NCBI GenBank assembly: GCA_030916665.1 | Contig: JAUPWC010000612.1 | Span: 1-11,625, forward strand | DNA: 11,625 nucleotides | Reading direction: 5' to 3' | Origin: Verrucomicrobiota bacterium | GTDB lineage: Bacteria > Verrucomicrobiota > Verrucomicrobiia > Opitutales > Opitutaceae | Part shown: in pieces, positions 1 through 6,406 of the stretch | Layout: every line of letters begins with the position of its first letter | Numbering within the stretch: position 1 is the stretch's first letter | The notes under the pieces: model-generated | Told to the model about the DNA's origin: nothing | Databases searched by the model: none | The model's input: the letters and a program-made list of their open reading frames with translations, nothing else | Position numbers and translations under genes: made by a program

Positions 1-92
1 CCGAGTGGGGCTATGAGCTGAAGAAGGACCACCAAGTCGTCTCCCGCTTCTGGGTCCACGACAGCACGCCGGCGGCGATCCCCGGCGTTTAA
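1..92 (+). CDS. C-terminal end of an unrecognised protein
   Basis: Only the last 29 codons and a TAA stop are present, reading from base 3. The tail reads EWGYELKKDHQVVSRFWVHD followed by STPAAIPGV. The other plus-strand frames are closed nearby (the frame from base 1 has a stop after six codons). A strong terminator follows seven bases after the stop, which supports a real gene end. The residues are too few for me to assign a family, and I see no motif that decides a function. The gene converges with dapL. Confidence 0.6.
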   Translation, partial: EWGYELKKDHQVVSRFWVHDSTPAAIPGV

Positions 93-98
93 ATGAAA

Positions 99-129
99 CA
101 GGCCGCCCGCGGGCGGCCTGAGTTTTTTT
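99..129 (+). terminator. Rho-independent terminator
   Basis: A 22-base perfect palindrome (99-120, core GGCCGCCCGCGGGCGGCC) is followed by AG and seven T residues (123-129). This is a textbook intrinsic terminator for the gene ending at 92. On the minus strand the hairpin is followed by only a short T run, so it is probably one-directional. Confidence 0.9.
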
Positions 130-133
130 GTGG

Positions 134-197
134 GGTGGAACGCACTGCTCCCCAGTGCGTTTCTGAAGAAGCGCGTTGAGGAGCAACGCGCTCCACC
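134..197. repeat. Long imperfect inverted repeat (hairpin element)
   Basis: The two halves fold into a nearly continuous stem about 31 bp long, centred between 165 and 166. Outer arms are GGTGGA (134-139) and TCCACC (192-197); inner arms are TTCT and AGAA. There are four or five mismatches plus G-T pairs. The element lies between two convergent genes. It resembles the elements at 3857-3916 and 7551-7612 in size, position and the GTGG...CCAC ends. It is probably a dispersed intergenic palindrome of the REP type; the family assignment is inferred. Confidence 0.75.
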
Positions 198-205
198 ACG
201 AGACA

Positions 206-224
206 CGGCGGTCATAGACCGCCG
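206..224. repeat. Short hairpin next to the 134-197 element
   Basis: CGGCGGTC (206-213) and GACCGCCG (217-224) form a perfect 8-bp stem with an ATA loop. It lies 30 bases past the dapL stop on the dapL strand. It could help end dapL transcription, though no T run follows, or be another dispersed palindrome beside the first. Confidence 0.6.
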
Positions 225-254
225 CTACAGCTCGTCCGGAGGAGTCGCCCTCCC

Positions 255-1478
255 TCACTTCAGCGCGGCGGCGATGCGGGCGAGGGCGGTCTCGACGTTT
301 TCGCGAGAGTTGAAGGCGCTGATGCGGACGTGGCCTTCGCCGCACTTGCCGAAGCCGGCGCCGGGCGTGCAGACGACCTGCGCCTGGTTGAGGAGCGTGT
401 CGAAGAACTGCCAGCTGTCGCGGCCGGTGTTGACCCAGATGTAGGGGGCGTTGTCGCCGCCGACGCACGGGAAGCCGAGCTTGGTCATGGCGTCGCGGAT
501 GAGCTTGGCGTTGGCGAGGTAGTGGTTGATGAGGGCGCCGGTCTGCTGCTTGCCCGCGTCGGTGTAGATGGCGGCGGCGGCCTTCTGGACGGGATACGAA
601 ACGCCGTTGAACTTGGTCGAGTGGCGGCGGTTCCAGAGCGCGTGGATGGGGTGGGCGTTGCCGGCGGCGTCGTAGGCGACGACGGTCTTGGGGACGACGA
701 GGTAGGCGCAGCGGGTGCCGGTGAAGCCGGCCGTTTTGGAAAAGCTGCGGAACTCGAGGGCCACGTCGCGCGCGCCCTCGATCTCGTAGATCGAGTGCGG
801 GATCTGCGGGTCGCGGATGTAGGCTTCGTAGGCGGAGTCGAAGAGGATGATGGCCTTGTTGGCCTTGGCGTAGGCGACCCAGGCGGCGAGCTGCGCCTTG
901 GTGGCGACGGCGCCGGTCGGGTTGTTGGGGAAGCAGAGGTAGATCAGGTCCGTGGCGACCGAGGGCACGGCGGGCACGTAGCCGTTGGCCGGTGTGCATT
1001 CGAGGTAGGTGATGCCCTGGTAACGGCCGTCCACGTTGGCGCCGGTGCGGCCGGCCATGACGTTGGTGTCTACGTAAACGGGGTAAACCGGGTCGGGGAT
1101 GGCGAGGCGCAGGTCCTGCGAAAAGATTTCCTGGATGTTGCCGCAGTCGCACTTCGAGCCGTCGGAGATGAAGATTTCGTCGGACTCGATCTTGCAGCCG
1201 CGGGCGGCGTAGTCGTGCTGGGCGATGGCGTCGCGGAGGAAGGCGTAGCCCTGCTCGGGACCGTAGCCCTTGAACGTCGCGCGCGCGCCCATCTCGTCGG
1301 TGGCGGCGTGCAGCGCATCGCGGCAGACCTGCGGGAGCGGCTCGGTGACGTCGCCGATGCCGAGGCGGATGATCGGCTTGGACGGATTGGCGGCGACGTA
1401 GGCGTTCACGCGCTTGGCGATGTCGGCGAAGAGGTAGCTGGCCTTGAGCTTGGTGTAGTTCTCGTTGATGCGGATCAT
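255..1478 (-). CDS. dapL: LL-diaminopimelate aminotransferase
   Basis: This PLP enzyme converts tetrahydrodipicolinate and glutamate to LL-diaminopimelate and 2-oxoglutarate in one step, bypassing the succinylase and acetylase routes to lysine and peptidoglycan precursor. The 407 residues match the usual length of about 410. The N-terminus [20 protein letters not shown] is characteristic of the family. The fold-type I aminotransferase signatures are all visible: NNPTG at 185-189, the cofactor-binding Asp214 in FDSAY, and the PLP lysine Lys248 in [10 protein letters not shown]. The ATG at 1478 is chosen because the conserved N-terminus begins there; no Shine-Dalgarno precedes it on the coding strand. 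It is transcribed divergently from panC across a 108-bp gap. The gene looks intact. Family assignment is firm; activity is inferred from homology. Confidence 0.95.
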   Translation of the reverse strand: MIRINENYTKLKASYLFADIAKRVNAYVAANPSKPIIRLGIGDVTEPLPQVCRDALHAATDEMGARATFKGYGPEQGYAFLRDAIAQHDYAARGCKIESDEIFISDGSKCDCGNIQEIFSQDLRLAIPDPVYPVYVDTNVMAGRTGANVDGRYQGITYLECTPANGYVPAVPSVATDLIYLCFPNNPTGAVATKAQLAAWVAYAKANKAIILFDSAYEAYIRDPQIPHSIYEIEGARDVALEFRSFSKTAGFTGTRCAYLVVPKTVVAYDAAGNAHPIHALWNRRHSTKFNGVSYPVQKAAAAIYTDAGKQQTGALINHYLANAKLIRDAMTKLGFPCVGGDNAPYIWVNTGRDSWQFFDTLLNQAQVVCTPGAGFGKCGEGHVRISAFNSRENVETALARIAAALK

Positions 1479-1493
1479 GGGAAAGGAGGAGGT

Positions 1494-1508
1494 GGCGGGT
1501 GACCCGCC
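1494..1508. promoter_or_regulatory. Perfect palindrome in the dapL-panC intergenic region
   Basis: GGCGGGT and ACCCGCC are perfect 7-bp arms around one G. It lies 15 bases upstream of the dapL start codon, so it would be either a hairpin in the dapL leader or a protein-binding site. No regulator can be named. Confidence 0.35.
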
Positions 1509-1541
1509 TTCGCCCTGACGGGCTCCGGCGCGGCAAGGGGC

Positions 1542-1572
1542 TTGATAAAGGGAACGGCGTGTGGTTATTCAA
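1542..1572. promoter_or_regulatory. Possible overlapping divergent promoters for panC and dapL
   Basis: On the plus strand TTGATA (1542-1547) is followed, 18 bases later, by TATTCA (1566-1571), a weak sigma-70-like pair upstream of panC. On the minus strand the same two blocks read in reverse order as TTGAAT, a 17-base gap and TTTATC, pointing to dapL. The -10 elements match the consensus at only three of six positions, so this is tentative. If right, panC would have a leader of about ten bases. Confidence 0.3.
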
Positions 1573-1586
1573 GCGTCTTCCCGGTC

Positions 1587-2429
1587 ATGAACAAGGTCAC
1601 CTCCATCCCCGCCATGAAAGCAGCCGCGACGGCCCTGCGCGCCGGCGGTCGGCGCGTGGCGCTCATCCCGACGCTCGGGGCGTTGCACGCCGGGCACGCG
1701 AGCCTGATCCGGCTGGCGAAGGAGAGCGGCGCGGCGGTGGTGGTGTCGGCCTTCGTCAACCCGCTGCAGTTCGGCGCGAGCGAGGACTACGCGAAGTATC
1801 CCCGCACCGTGGAAGCGGATGCGATGCTGGCCGAGAAGGAGGGTGTGGACATTCTGTTCACCCCCACGGCCGACGAGATGTTTCCCAAGGGTTTCTCCTC
1901 CCTCGTGCAGGAGGATGCGATCAGCAAGCCCCTGTGCGGCGTGACCCGGCCGGCGCTCTTTCGCGGCGCGCTCACCTGCTGGGTGAAATTGATCAATATC
2001 GTGCAACCCGGTGTCGTCGTGCTGGGGGAGCGCGATGCGCAGCTGTTGGCAGTGTTCAAGAAAACGGCCGCCGACCTGCTGCTGCCGCTGGAAATTCTGA
2101 CCGGACCGATCGTGCGTGACGCCGACGGCATGGCACTGAGCGCGCGCAACACCTACCTGACGCCGTCCCAACGCGAAGAGGCCCTCGCCGTGGTCAAAGC
2201 CCTGCGCAAGGCCAAGGAGATGGTCGATTCAGGCGTGAAGAGCACCGACCGGGTGGTGGCCGAGGCCACGCATATCATCACGGCCAAGCGGCGCCTGCGC
2301 GTGATCTACATCGCGGTAGTGGACCGGCGCACGATGGAGCCGATGCGCGAGATTTTTCCGGGCCAGTGCCTCATGGCGGTTTCTTATTGGGTGGATGAAG
2401 TGCGGCTGACCGACAACATGCCGTTGTGA
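1587..2429 (+). CDS. panC: Pantoate-beta-alanine ligase-like protein (PanC family)
   Basis: The family joins pantoate and beta-alanine with ATP through a pantoyl-adenylate, the last step of pantothenate synthesis. The 280 residues match the family. Visible signatures are the HIGH-type motif (PTLGALHAGH, His34 and His37), VNPLQFGASEDYAKYPRT (Asn58, Gln61), the SARN loop (Ser185, Arg187) and the C-terminal RLTDN. However, three pocket positions conserved in studied enzymes differ: RPALFRG has Leu124 where HFRG/HFAG has His, and GERDAQLL has Arg149 and Leu153 where GEKDYQQL has the catalytic Lys and a substrate-binding Gln. It may therefore be a divergent ligase or a repurposed paralogue. The ATG at 1587 fits the family N-terminus better than the in-frame TTG at 1542. 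No clear ribosome-binding site is seen. Confidence 0.85.
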   Translation: MNKVTSIPAMKAAATALRAGGRRVALIPTLGALHAGHASLIRLAKESGAAVVVSAFVNPLQFGASEDYAKYPRTVEADAMLAEKEGVDILFTPTADEMFPKGFSSLVQEDAISKPLCGVTRPALFRGALTCWVKLINIVQPGVVVLGERDAQLLAVFKKTAADLLLPLEILTGPIVRDADGMALSARNTYLTPSQREEALAVVKALRKAKEMVDSGVKSTDRVVAEATHIITAKRRLRVIYIAVVDRRTMEPMREIFPGQCLMAVSYWVDEVRLTDNMPL

Positions 2430-2457
2430 ACGCCTCCCGGGGCTGTGAATAACTTGT

Positions 2458-2497
2458 CAGCCGACACCGGACTTCACTCTGTGCCGGGCTCATTTTT
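2458..2497 (+). terminator. Probable intrinsic terminator after panC
   Basis: CCGACAC (2461-2467) pairs with GTGCCGG (2481-2487) with one mismatch, and CAG/CT extends the stem past a bulged G. Five T residues follow at 2493-2497. The stem is imperfect and the loop 13 bases, so this is moderate evidence. It would separate panC from the downstream panE transcript. Confidence 0.45.
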
Positions 2498-2514
2498 GAA
2501 ATTGTGAACAGCCG

Positions 2515-2535
2515 GTGGGCAGGTCGTGGGCAGGT
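2515..2535. repeat. Short tandem repeat GTGGGCAGGT x2
   Basis: Two perfect copies of GTGGGCAGGT (2515-2524 and 2526-2535) are separated by one C in the panC-panE gap. A GGCC-TTCG-GGCC hairpin (2558-2569) follows. The role is unknown; it could be a regulator site or chance. Confidence 0.4.
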
Positions 2536-2585
2536 GAGTCACATCAGCCGGACCGGTGGCCTTCGGGCCTTATCAACGGGCCCCC

Positions 2586-2619
2586 TGCGCAAAAAGCGCA
2601 TTATAAGTTTATTTATAAT
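2586..2619. promoter_or_regulatory. Hairpin and AT-rich inverted repeat with a perfect TATAAT
   Basis: TGCGC-AAAAA-GCGCA (2586-2600) is a perfect small hairpin. It abuts ATTATAA (2600-2606) and TTATAAT (2613-2619), a perfect inverted repeat. This is a striking AT island in a GC-rich gap. TATAAT at 2614-2619 would start transcription near 2626 toward panE. By symmetry the minus strand also carries TATAAT. No good -35 box is seen on either strand, so an activator or another sigma factor might be needed. Confidence 0.45.
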
Positions 2620-2625
2620 AGCTTG

Positions 2626-2815
2626 GTAACAAGGGCACTGTCTGCGCAGAGGAGGGTGGGTGGATGCGGATGTCGCGTCGGGAGGGATTGGCCCGTGGCC
2701 AGGGGGACATTCCCCCGGGGTTCCGAGAGAGCATGCTTCGAGGAGGCCCCGGAGGGGACCTGCGGACATTACGAACAGGTGAACTGCGACTGTGAAGAAA
2801 TCGGAATTTCGCTAA
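2626..2815 (+). ncRNA. Candidate structured RNA or long leader before panE
   Basis: This gene-free stretch follows the TATAAT box and holds strong consecutive hairpins. GGGGGA/TCCCCC (2702-2707, 2711-2716) has a CAT loop. CCGGGGTTCC (2715-2724) pairs with GGAGGCCCCGG (2742-2752) around the self-complementary AGCATGCT. A GAAAT/ATTTC hairpin lies near 2797-2810. The two large hairpins share bases 2715-2716 and could be alternatives. I compared it from memory with 6S RNA, SRP RNA, tmRNA, RNase P and common riboswitches. There is a loose likeness to the 6S apical hairpin but no convincing closing stem. It may be an untranslated leader of panE, a small RNA, or inert sequence. Confidence 0.25.
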
Positions 2816-2875
2816 TGGAAACCTTGGACTGAGGGATTGAGTTTTCGGGCCGTCTTTGGGACGACTGGGGGCGTT

Positions 2876-3844
2876 GTGAGCACTTCGTTCCCCGACAAAC
2901 CCCGCATCGCAATCATCGGCGCCGGCGCCTTGGGCTGCTATTATGGCGCACGGCTCGTAAAAGCGGGCGAGGACGTACACTTTCTGGTGCGCAGCAACCG
3001 GGCGGCGCTCATGGCGCATGGCCTCAAGGTGAAAAGTCCCAACGAGCGACTCAGCGCGCGCAAGATCCAGGTTTACGGGTCGGCGGCCGAGATCGGGCCC
3101 TGCGATCTGGTCATCATCGCCACCAAGGCCACGGCCAACGAGGCGTTGAAGACGATCTTGCCGCCCTTGCTGAAGCCCGACACCGCCGTGCTCACGCTCC
3201 AGAACGGCCTCGGCGTCGAGGAGCCCATCGCCAACATCGTCGGCGCCGGCCGCGTGATCGGGGCGATCTGCTACATCGGCTGCATGCGGACCGCGCCGGG
3301 TGTGGTGAGCTGCTCTTTCCCCGGATTGATGACCATCGGCAAGTTCGGCAAGCCCGCCGGCGAGCGCACGCAGGCCGTGGCCGCGCTCTGGCGCCGCGCC
3401 GGTGTGAAATGCAACGCGCAGGACAACCTCGAAGCGCAGCGCTGGCACAAGCTGGTGTGGAACGTGCCGTTCAACGGCCTCGCCATCGTGGCCGGCGGCA
3501 TCACGACCGACGTGCTCATCGCCGACGAGGGCCTGCGGCAGCTCGCCCGGCGCCTGATGGAGGAGATCGTCGAGGCGGCGGCGAAGTTCGGGCACGAGAT
3601 CTCGCATTCCTTCGTGGACCTGCAGTTTGAGCGCACGGCGAAGATGGGATCTTACCGGCCTTCGAGCCTGATCGACTTTGAGGAAGGCCGGGACGTCGAG
3701 CTCGAGGAAATCTGGGGCGAGCCCGTGCGCCGCGCCAAGTCCGTCGGCGCCGCCGTGCCGCGCGTCGAGATGCTCTACTGGCTGATCAAGCAGCGCCTCG
3801 CCGCCCGCAACGCCGCGCTGAAGGCGAAGGCGCGCAAGCGGTAG
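2876..3844 (+). CDS. panE: 2-dehydropantoate 2-reductase (ketopantoate reductase)
   Basis: The enzyme reduces ketopantoate to pantoate with NADPH in the cytosol, supplying the substrate for PanC. The Rossmann motif GAGALG (15-20) opens an N-terminal nucleotide-binding domain, and TLQNGLGVEE (108-116) is a family hallmark. The C-terminal helical domain has Lys192 in QRWHKLVWNVPFNGL, the expected catalytic lysine, and SSLIDFEEGRDVELEEIWG, whose Glu275 matches the conserved catalytic glutamate. At 322 residues it is slightly longer than the E. coli enzyme (about 303), with a basic, Ala/Lys-rich tail. I choose the GTG at 2876, preceded by GGGGG at 2867-2871; an in-frame TTG at 2837 would add 13 poorly conserved residues. 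Related reductases of other 2-keto acids share this fold, but proximity to panC favours PanE. Confidence 0.85.
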   Translation: MSTSFPDKPRIAIIGAGALGCYYGARLVKAGEDVHFLVRSNRAALMAHGLKVKSPNERLSARKIQVYGSAAEIGPCDLVIIATKATANEALKTILPPLLKPDTAVLTLQNGLGVEEPIANIVGAGRVIGAICYIGCMRTAPGVVSCSFPGLMTIGKFGKPAGERTQAVAALWRRAGVKCNAQDNLEAQRWHKLVWNVPFNGLAIVAGGITTDVLIADEGLRQLARRLMEEIVEAAAKFGHEISHSFVDLQFERTAKMGSYRPSSLIDFEEGRDVELEEIWGEPVRRAKSVGAAVPRVEMLYWLIKQRLAARNAALKAKARKR

Positions 3845-3856
3845 GCTTTGCCTTGG

Positions 3857-3916
3857 GTGGGCAGCGCGTTTGCGCGCGCCGGTCGGGCAAAGAGCGCGCG
3901 CAAGCGCGCTGCCCAC
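3857..3916. repeat. Long near-perfect inverted repeat (hairpin element)
   Basis: GTGGGCAGCGCG (3857-3868) pairs exactly with CGCGCTGCCCAC (3905-3916). The stem continues through TTTGCGCGCGC to about 23 bp with one G-T pair. The element starts 13 bases after the panE stop and may double as its transcription end. It resembles the other hairpin elements in length, intergenic placement and GTGG ends. The rest of the 154-base gap up to the transporter shows no clear promoter. Confidence 0.8.
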
Positions 3917-3998
3917 AGTTGTTTCGCGGGCTCCACCCTAGTTCTCCGGGATTGCGCCCCTGTCATAAGCTTCCCAGCGTCGCGAGAAATACGACGCG

Positions 3999-6287
3999 AT
4001 GTCCACCGAACCTTCCCCGAAATTCGAGCCGTTCATCCCGGCCTCGGCCAAGATTCCTGAATTCACGTTCCGTGCCGTCCTGACCGGCGCCCTGCTGGGC
4101 CTCGTGTTCGGCGCCTCGTCGCTCTACCTCGTGCTGAAGGTCGGCCTCACGGTCAGCGCGTCGATCCCGGTCGCCGTCATCTCCCTCGCGCTCTTCCGCG
4201 GCTGGTCAAAGGTCGGCGGACGCGATGCGACGATCCTCGAGCACAACATCACGCAGACCGGCGGCTCGGCCGGCGAGTCCATCGCGTTCGGTCTCGGTGT
4301 GACCATGCCGGCGATCCTGATCCTCGGCTTCGATCTCGAGCTCACGCGCGTGCTGCTCGTGGCGGTGATGGGCGGCCTGCTGGGCATCCTCATGATGATC
4401 CCGCTGCGCCGCGCGCTCATCGTGAAGGAGCACGGCACGCTCAAGTATCCCGAGGGCACGGCCTGCGCGGCGGTGCTCAAGGCCGGCGTGGACGAGGTGT
4501 CGCGCGCCGCCGCGTCGCCGTCGGCCAAGGCCGAGATGGCGGCGGCCGAGGCGGCCGGGCTGGGCCGGTCGCCGGGCGCCAAGGTCATCTTCACGGGCTT
4601 CGGCATCGGCCTTGTTTACAAGACGCTCAACGTCGCCTTCAAAGCCTGGAAGGACGTGCCGGAGAAAGTCTTCGGCGCGCCGCTCAAGGCCGGATCCGTG
4701 AGCGCGGAAATTTCCCCGGAACTGGTGGGCGTCGGCTACATCATCGGTCCCTACATCGGCGGCCTCATGGCCGCGGGCGGCGTGCTTTCCTATCTGGTGC
4801 TGATCCCGATGATCCGGTTTTTCGGCGAAGGCCTGGCCGCGCCGCTGGCACCCGGCACGGTGCCGATCTCCGAGATGGGCATCGGCGCAATCCGCGGCGC
4901 CTACGTGCTCTACATCGGCGCCGGTTGCGTGGCGGCCGGCGGGCTCATCAGCCTGCTCCAGGCGATGCCGACCATCTGGCACGGCATGAAGGGCGGCCTC
5001 CGCGACCTCGGCCTGTCGCGCCACGGGGCGGCGAACGAGGAGACCCCGCGCACCGATCAGGACATGTCGCTCAAGTTCGTGGGCATCGGCATCCTCGTGC
5101 TGCTTGCCGGCATCATGCTGGCGCCGTCGCTGCACATGAATTTCCTCGGCGCGCTGCTCATCATCGCGTTCGGTTTCCTGTTTGTGGCGGTTTCCTCGCG
5201 GCTCACGGGCGAGATCGGTTCCACGTCGAATCCCATCTCGGGCATGACGATCGCCACGCTGCTGTTCACCTGCCTGATCTTCCTGCTCGTGGGCTGGACG
5301 GGCGGTCCCTACTACGTCACGGCGCTTTCCATCGGCGGCATCGTGTGCATCGCCTCGTCCAACGGCGGCACGACCTCGCAGGACCTGAAAACCGGTTTCC
5401 TTGTCGGTGGCACGCCCAGGCTCCAGCAATACGCGATCCTCATCGGCGCGCTCGCCTCGGCGGTGCTGCTCGGGCCGGTGCTGATGAAGCTCAACGAGTC
5501 GGCCACCGTCTATGTGCCCGCCGCACAGGTGGCGCCGGCCGGCCTCCATGCCGACGTGAGCAAGCTCACGCACCGTGAGTCGCTCCAAGGACCGCAGGCG
5601 AAGGGCGACGCCGCCACCTACTACTCGTGGCACAAGACCGACGAGGCCGGCGGCCCGGCGGGCAAATACCTCGTCAACGACCGCGGCGACGCCGTCTGGC
5701 TGGTGGACCCCGGCATCAACGGCACGCATACGGTCCGGCCCGACGGTTCGCCGGTGCGCAAGTTCGACGCCCCGAAGGCCACGCTCGTTTCCTACATCAT
5801 CAAGGGCATCCTCGACCAACAGCTGCCGTGGGCGCTCGTGCTGTTCGGCGCGATGATCACGGTGGCGCTGCAGATGTCGTTCGTGCCGGCGCTCGCCTTC
5901 GCGGTCGGCGTTTATCTGCCGATCTCGTCCTCCTTGCCGATCTGGGTGGGCGGCATGCTCCGCTGGGCGGTGGACCGCTGGATGCGGAAGAAGCCCGTCT
6001 ATGCGAAGATGGATCGGGAGACCTTCAACGCCGAGAGCGACAAGAGTCCCGGCGTGCTGCTGGCTTCGGGCTACATCGCGGGCGGCGCCATCGCGGGCAT
6101 CGTCATCGCGTTCCTCGCCGGCGTGACCGACGAGTTCGACGCCGCGGTCGGCCGCTTCATGACGGAGCACAACCCGTTGTTCAACGGGCCGCACGCCGAC
6201 CTGCTTTCGCTCATCCCCTACGGCCTGCTCTGCGGCTTCCTGTATTTCGTGGCCAAGGAGAAGTTCCTCGCGCCGGCGAAGAAGTGA
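3999..6287 (+). CDS. OPT-family transporter (oligopeptide transporter superfamily)
   Basis: This 762-residue inner-membrane protein has about 14 hydrophobic segments. The N-terminal KIPEFTFRAVLTGALLGLVF and the blocks EHNITQTGGSAGES (81-94), GSTSNPISGMTIATLLF (407-423) and SNGGTTSQDLKTGFLVGGTP (454-473) are typical of bacterial OPT proteins. The substrate is not readable from sequence; family members carry peptides or metal chelates, driven by protons. A hydrophilic stretch of about 90 residues (roughly 502-592), containing GKYLVNDRGDAVWLVDPGIN, interrupts the membrane segments and is probably a small soluble domain before the final helices; I recall similar insertions in other Gram-negative members. 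The ATG at 3999 starts a short polar N-terminus directly before the conserved KIPEFT. Only a weak ribosome-binding site is visible. It stands alone and converges with the cupin gene. Confidence 0.9.
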   Translation: MSTEPSPKFEPFIPASAKIPEFTFRAVLTGALLGLVFGASSLYLVLKVGLTVSASIPVAVISLALFRGWSKVGGRDATILEHNITQTGGSAGESIAFGLGVTMPAILILGFDLELTRVLLVAVMGGLLGILMMIPLRRALIVKEHGTLKYPEGTACAAVLKAGVDEVSRAAASPSAKAEMAAAEAAGLGRSPGAKVIFTGFGIGLVYKTLNVAFKAWKDVPEKVFGAPLKAGSVSAEISPELVGVGYIIGPYIGGLMAAGGVLSYLVLIPMIRFFGEGLAAPLAPGTVPISEMGIGAIRGAYVLYIGAGCVAAGGLISLLQAMPTIWHGMKGGLRDLGLSRHGAANEETPRTDQDMSLKFVGIGILVLLAGIMLAPSLHMNFLGALLIIAFGFLFVAVSSRLTGEIGSTSNPISGMTIATLLFTCLIFLLVGWTGGPYYVTALSIGGIVCIASSNGGTTSQDLKTGFLVGGTPRLQQYAILIGALASAVLLGPVLMKLNESATVYVPAAQVAPAGLHADVSKLTHRESLQGPQAKGDAATYYSWHKTDEAGGPAGKYLVNDRGDAVWLVDPGINGTHTVRPDGSPVRKFDAPKATLVSYIIKGILDQQLPWALVLFGAMITVALQMSFVPALAFAVGVYLPISSSLPIWVGGMLRWAVDRWMRKKPVYAKMDRETFNAESDKSPGVLLASGYIAGGAIAGIVIAFLAGVTDEFDAAVGRFMTEHNPLFNGPHADLLSLIPYGLLCGFLYFVAKEKFLAPAKK

Positions 6288-6298
6288 CTCGCTTGATT

Positions 6299-6380
6299 TT
6301 GTAGGGCGGGGTCTCCGAACCCCGCCTTCGCTTGGCATGATATCACGTCCGGGGCGGGGTTCGGAGACCCCGCCCTACAA
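6299..6380. repeat. Perfect 28-bp inverted repeat between convergent genes
   Basis: The arm at 6299-6326 (begins TTGTAGGGCGGGGTCTCC, ends CCCCGCC) is repeated in perfect reverse complement at 6353-6380. The 26-base spacer contains GATATC. It begins 12 bases after the transporter stop and ends 26 bases before the cupin stop. It could end transcription from both sides, although no strong T run follows the arms. Perfect arms of this length suggest recent mobility or active maintenance. Confidence 0.9.
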
Positions 6381-6406
6381 CCAATCCCTCGCTCTGCTGC
6401 CGGATT

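Noticed and set aside
330..1502. Plus-strand reading frame of 390 codons
   Set aside because: It is antisense to dapL and gives a Gly/Val/Ala/Asp-rich protein with no motif. It is a codon-position mirror of the real gene.
2626..2815. 6S RNA identification
   Set aside because: The AGCATGCT apical hairpin is suggestive, but I could not form the long closing stem or the open central bubble needed, so I kept it only as a generic structured-RNA candidate.
2515..2832. Possible small protein in the panC-panE gap
   Set aside because: The 105-codon frame runs through the tandem repeat, hairpins and AT-rich box, has no family resemblance and no ribosome-binding site; the sequence looks regulatory or structural.
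2609..3916. Minus-strand reading frame of 435 codons over panE
   Set aside because: It covers panE and the hairpin element in antisense, with no recognisable domain.
4206..6338. Minus-strand reading frame of 710 codons
   Set aside because: It lies opposite the OPT transporter, whose protein has clear family motifs. The antisense product is a low-complexity Arg/His/Glu-rich string typical of a shadow in GC-rich DNA.
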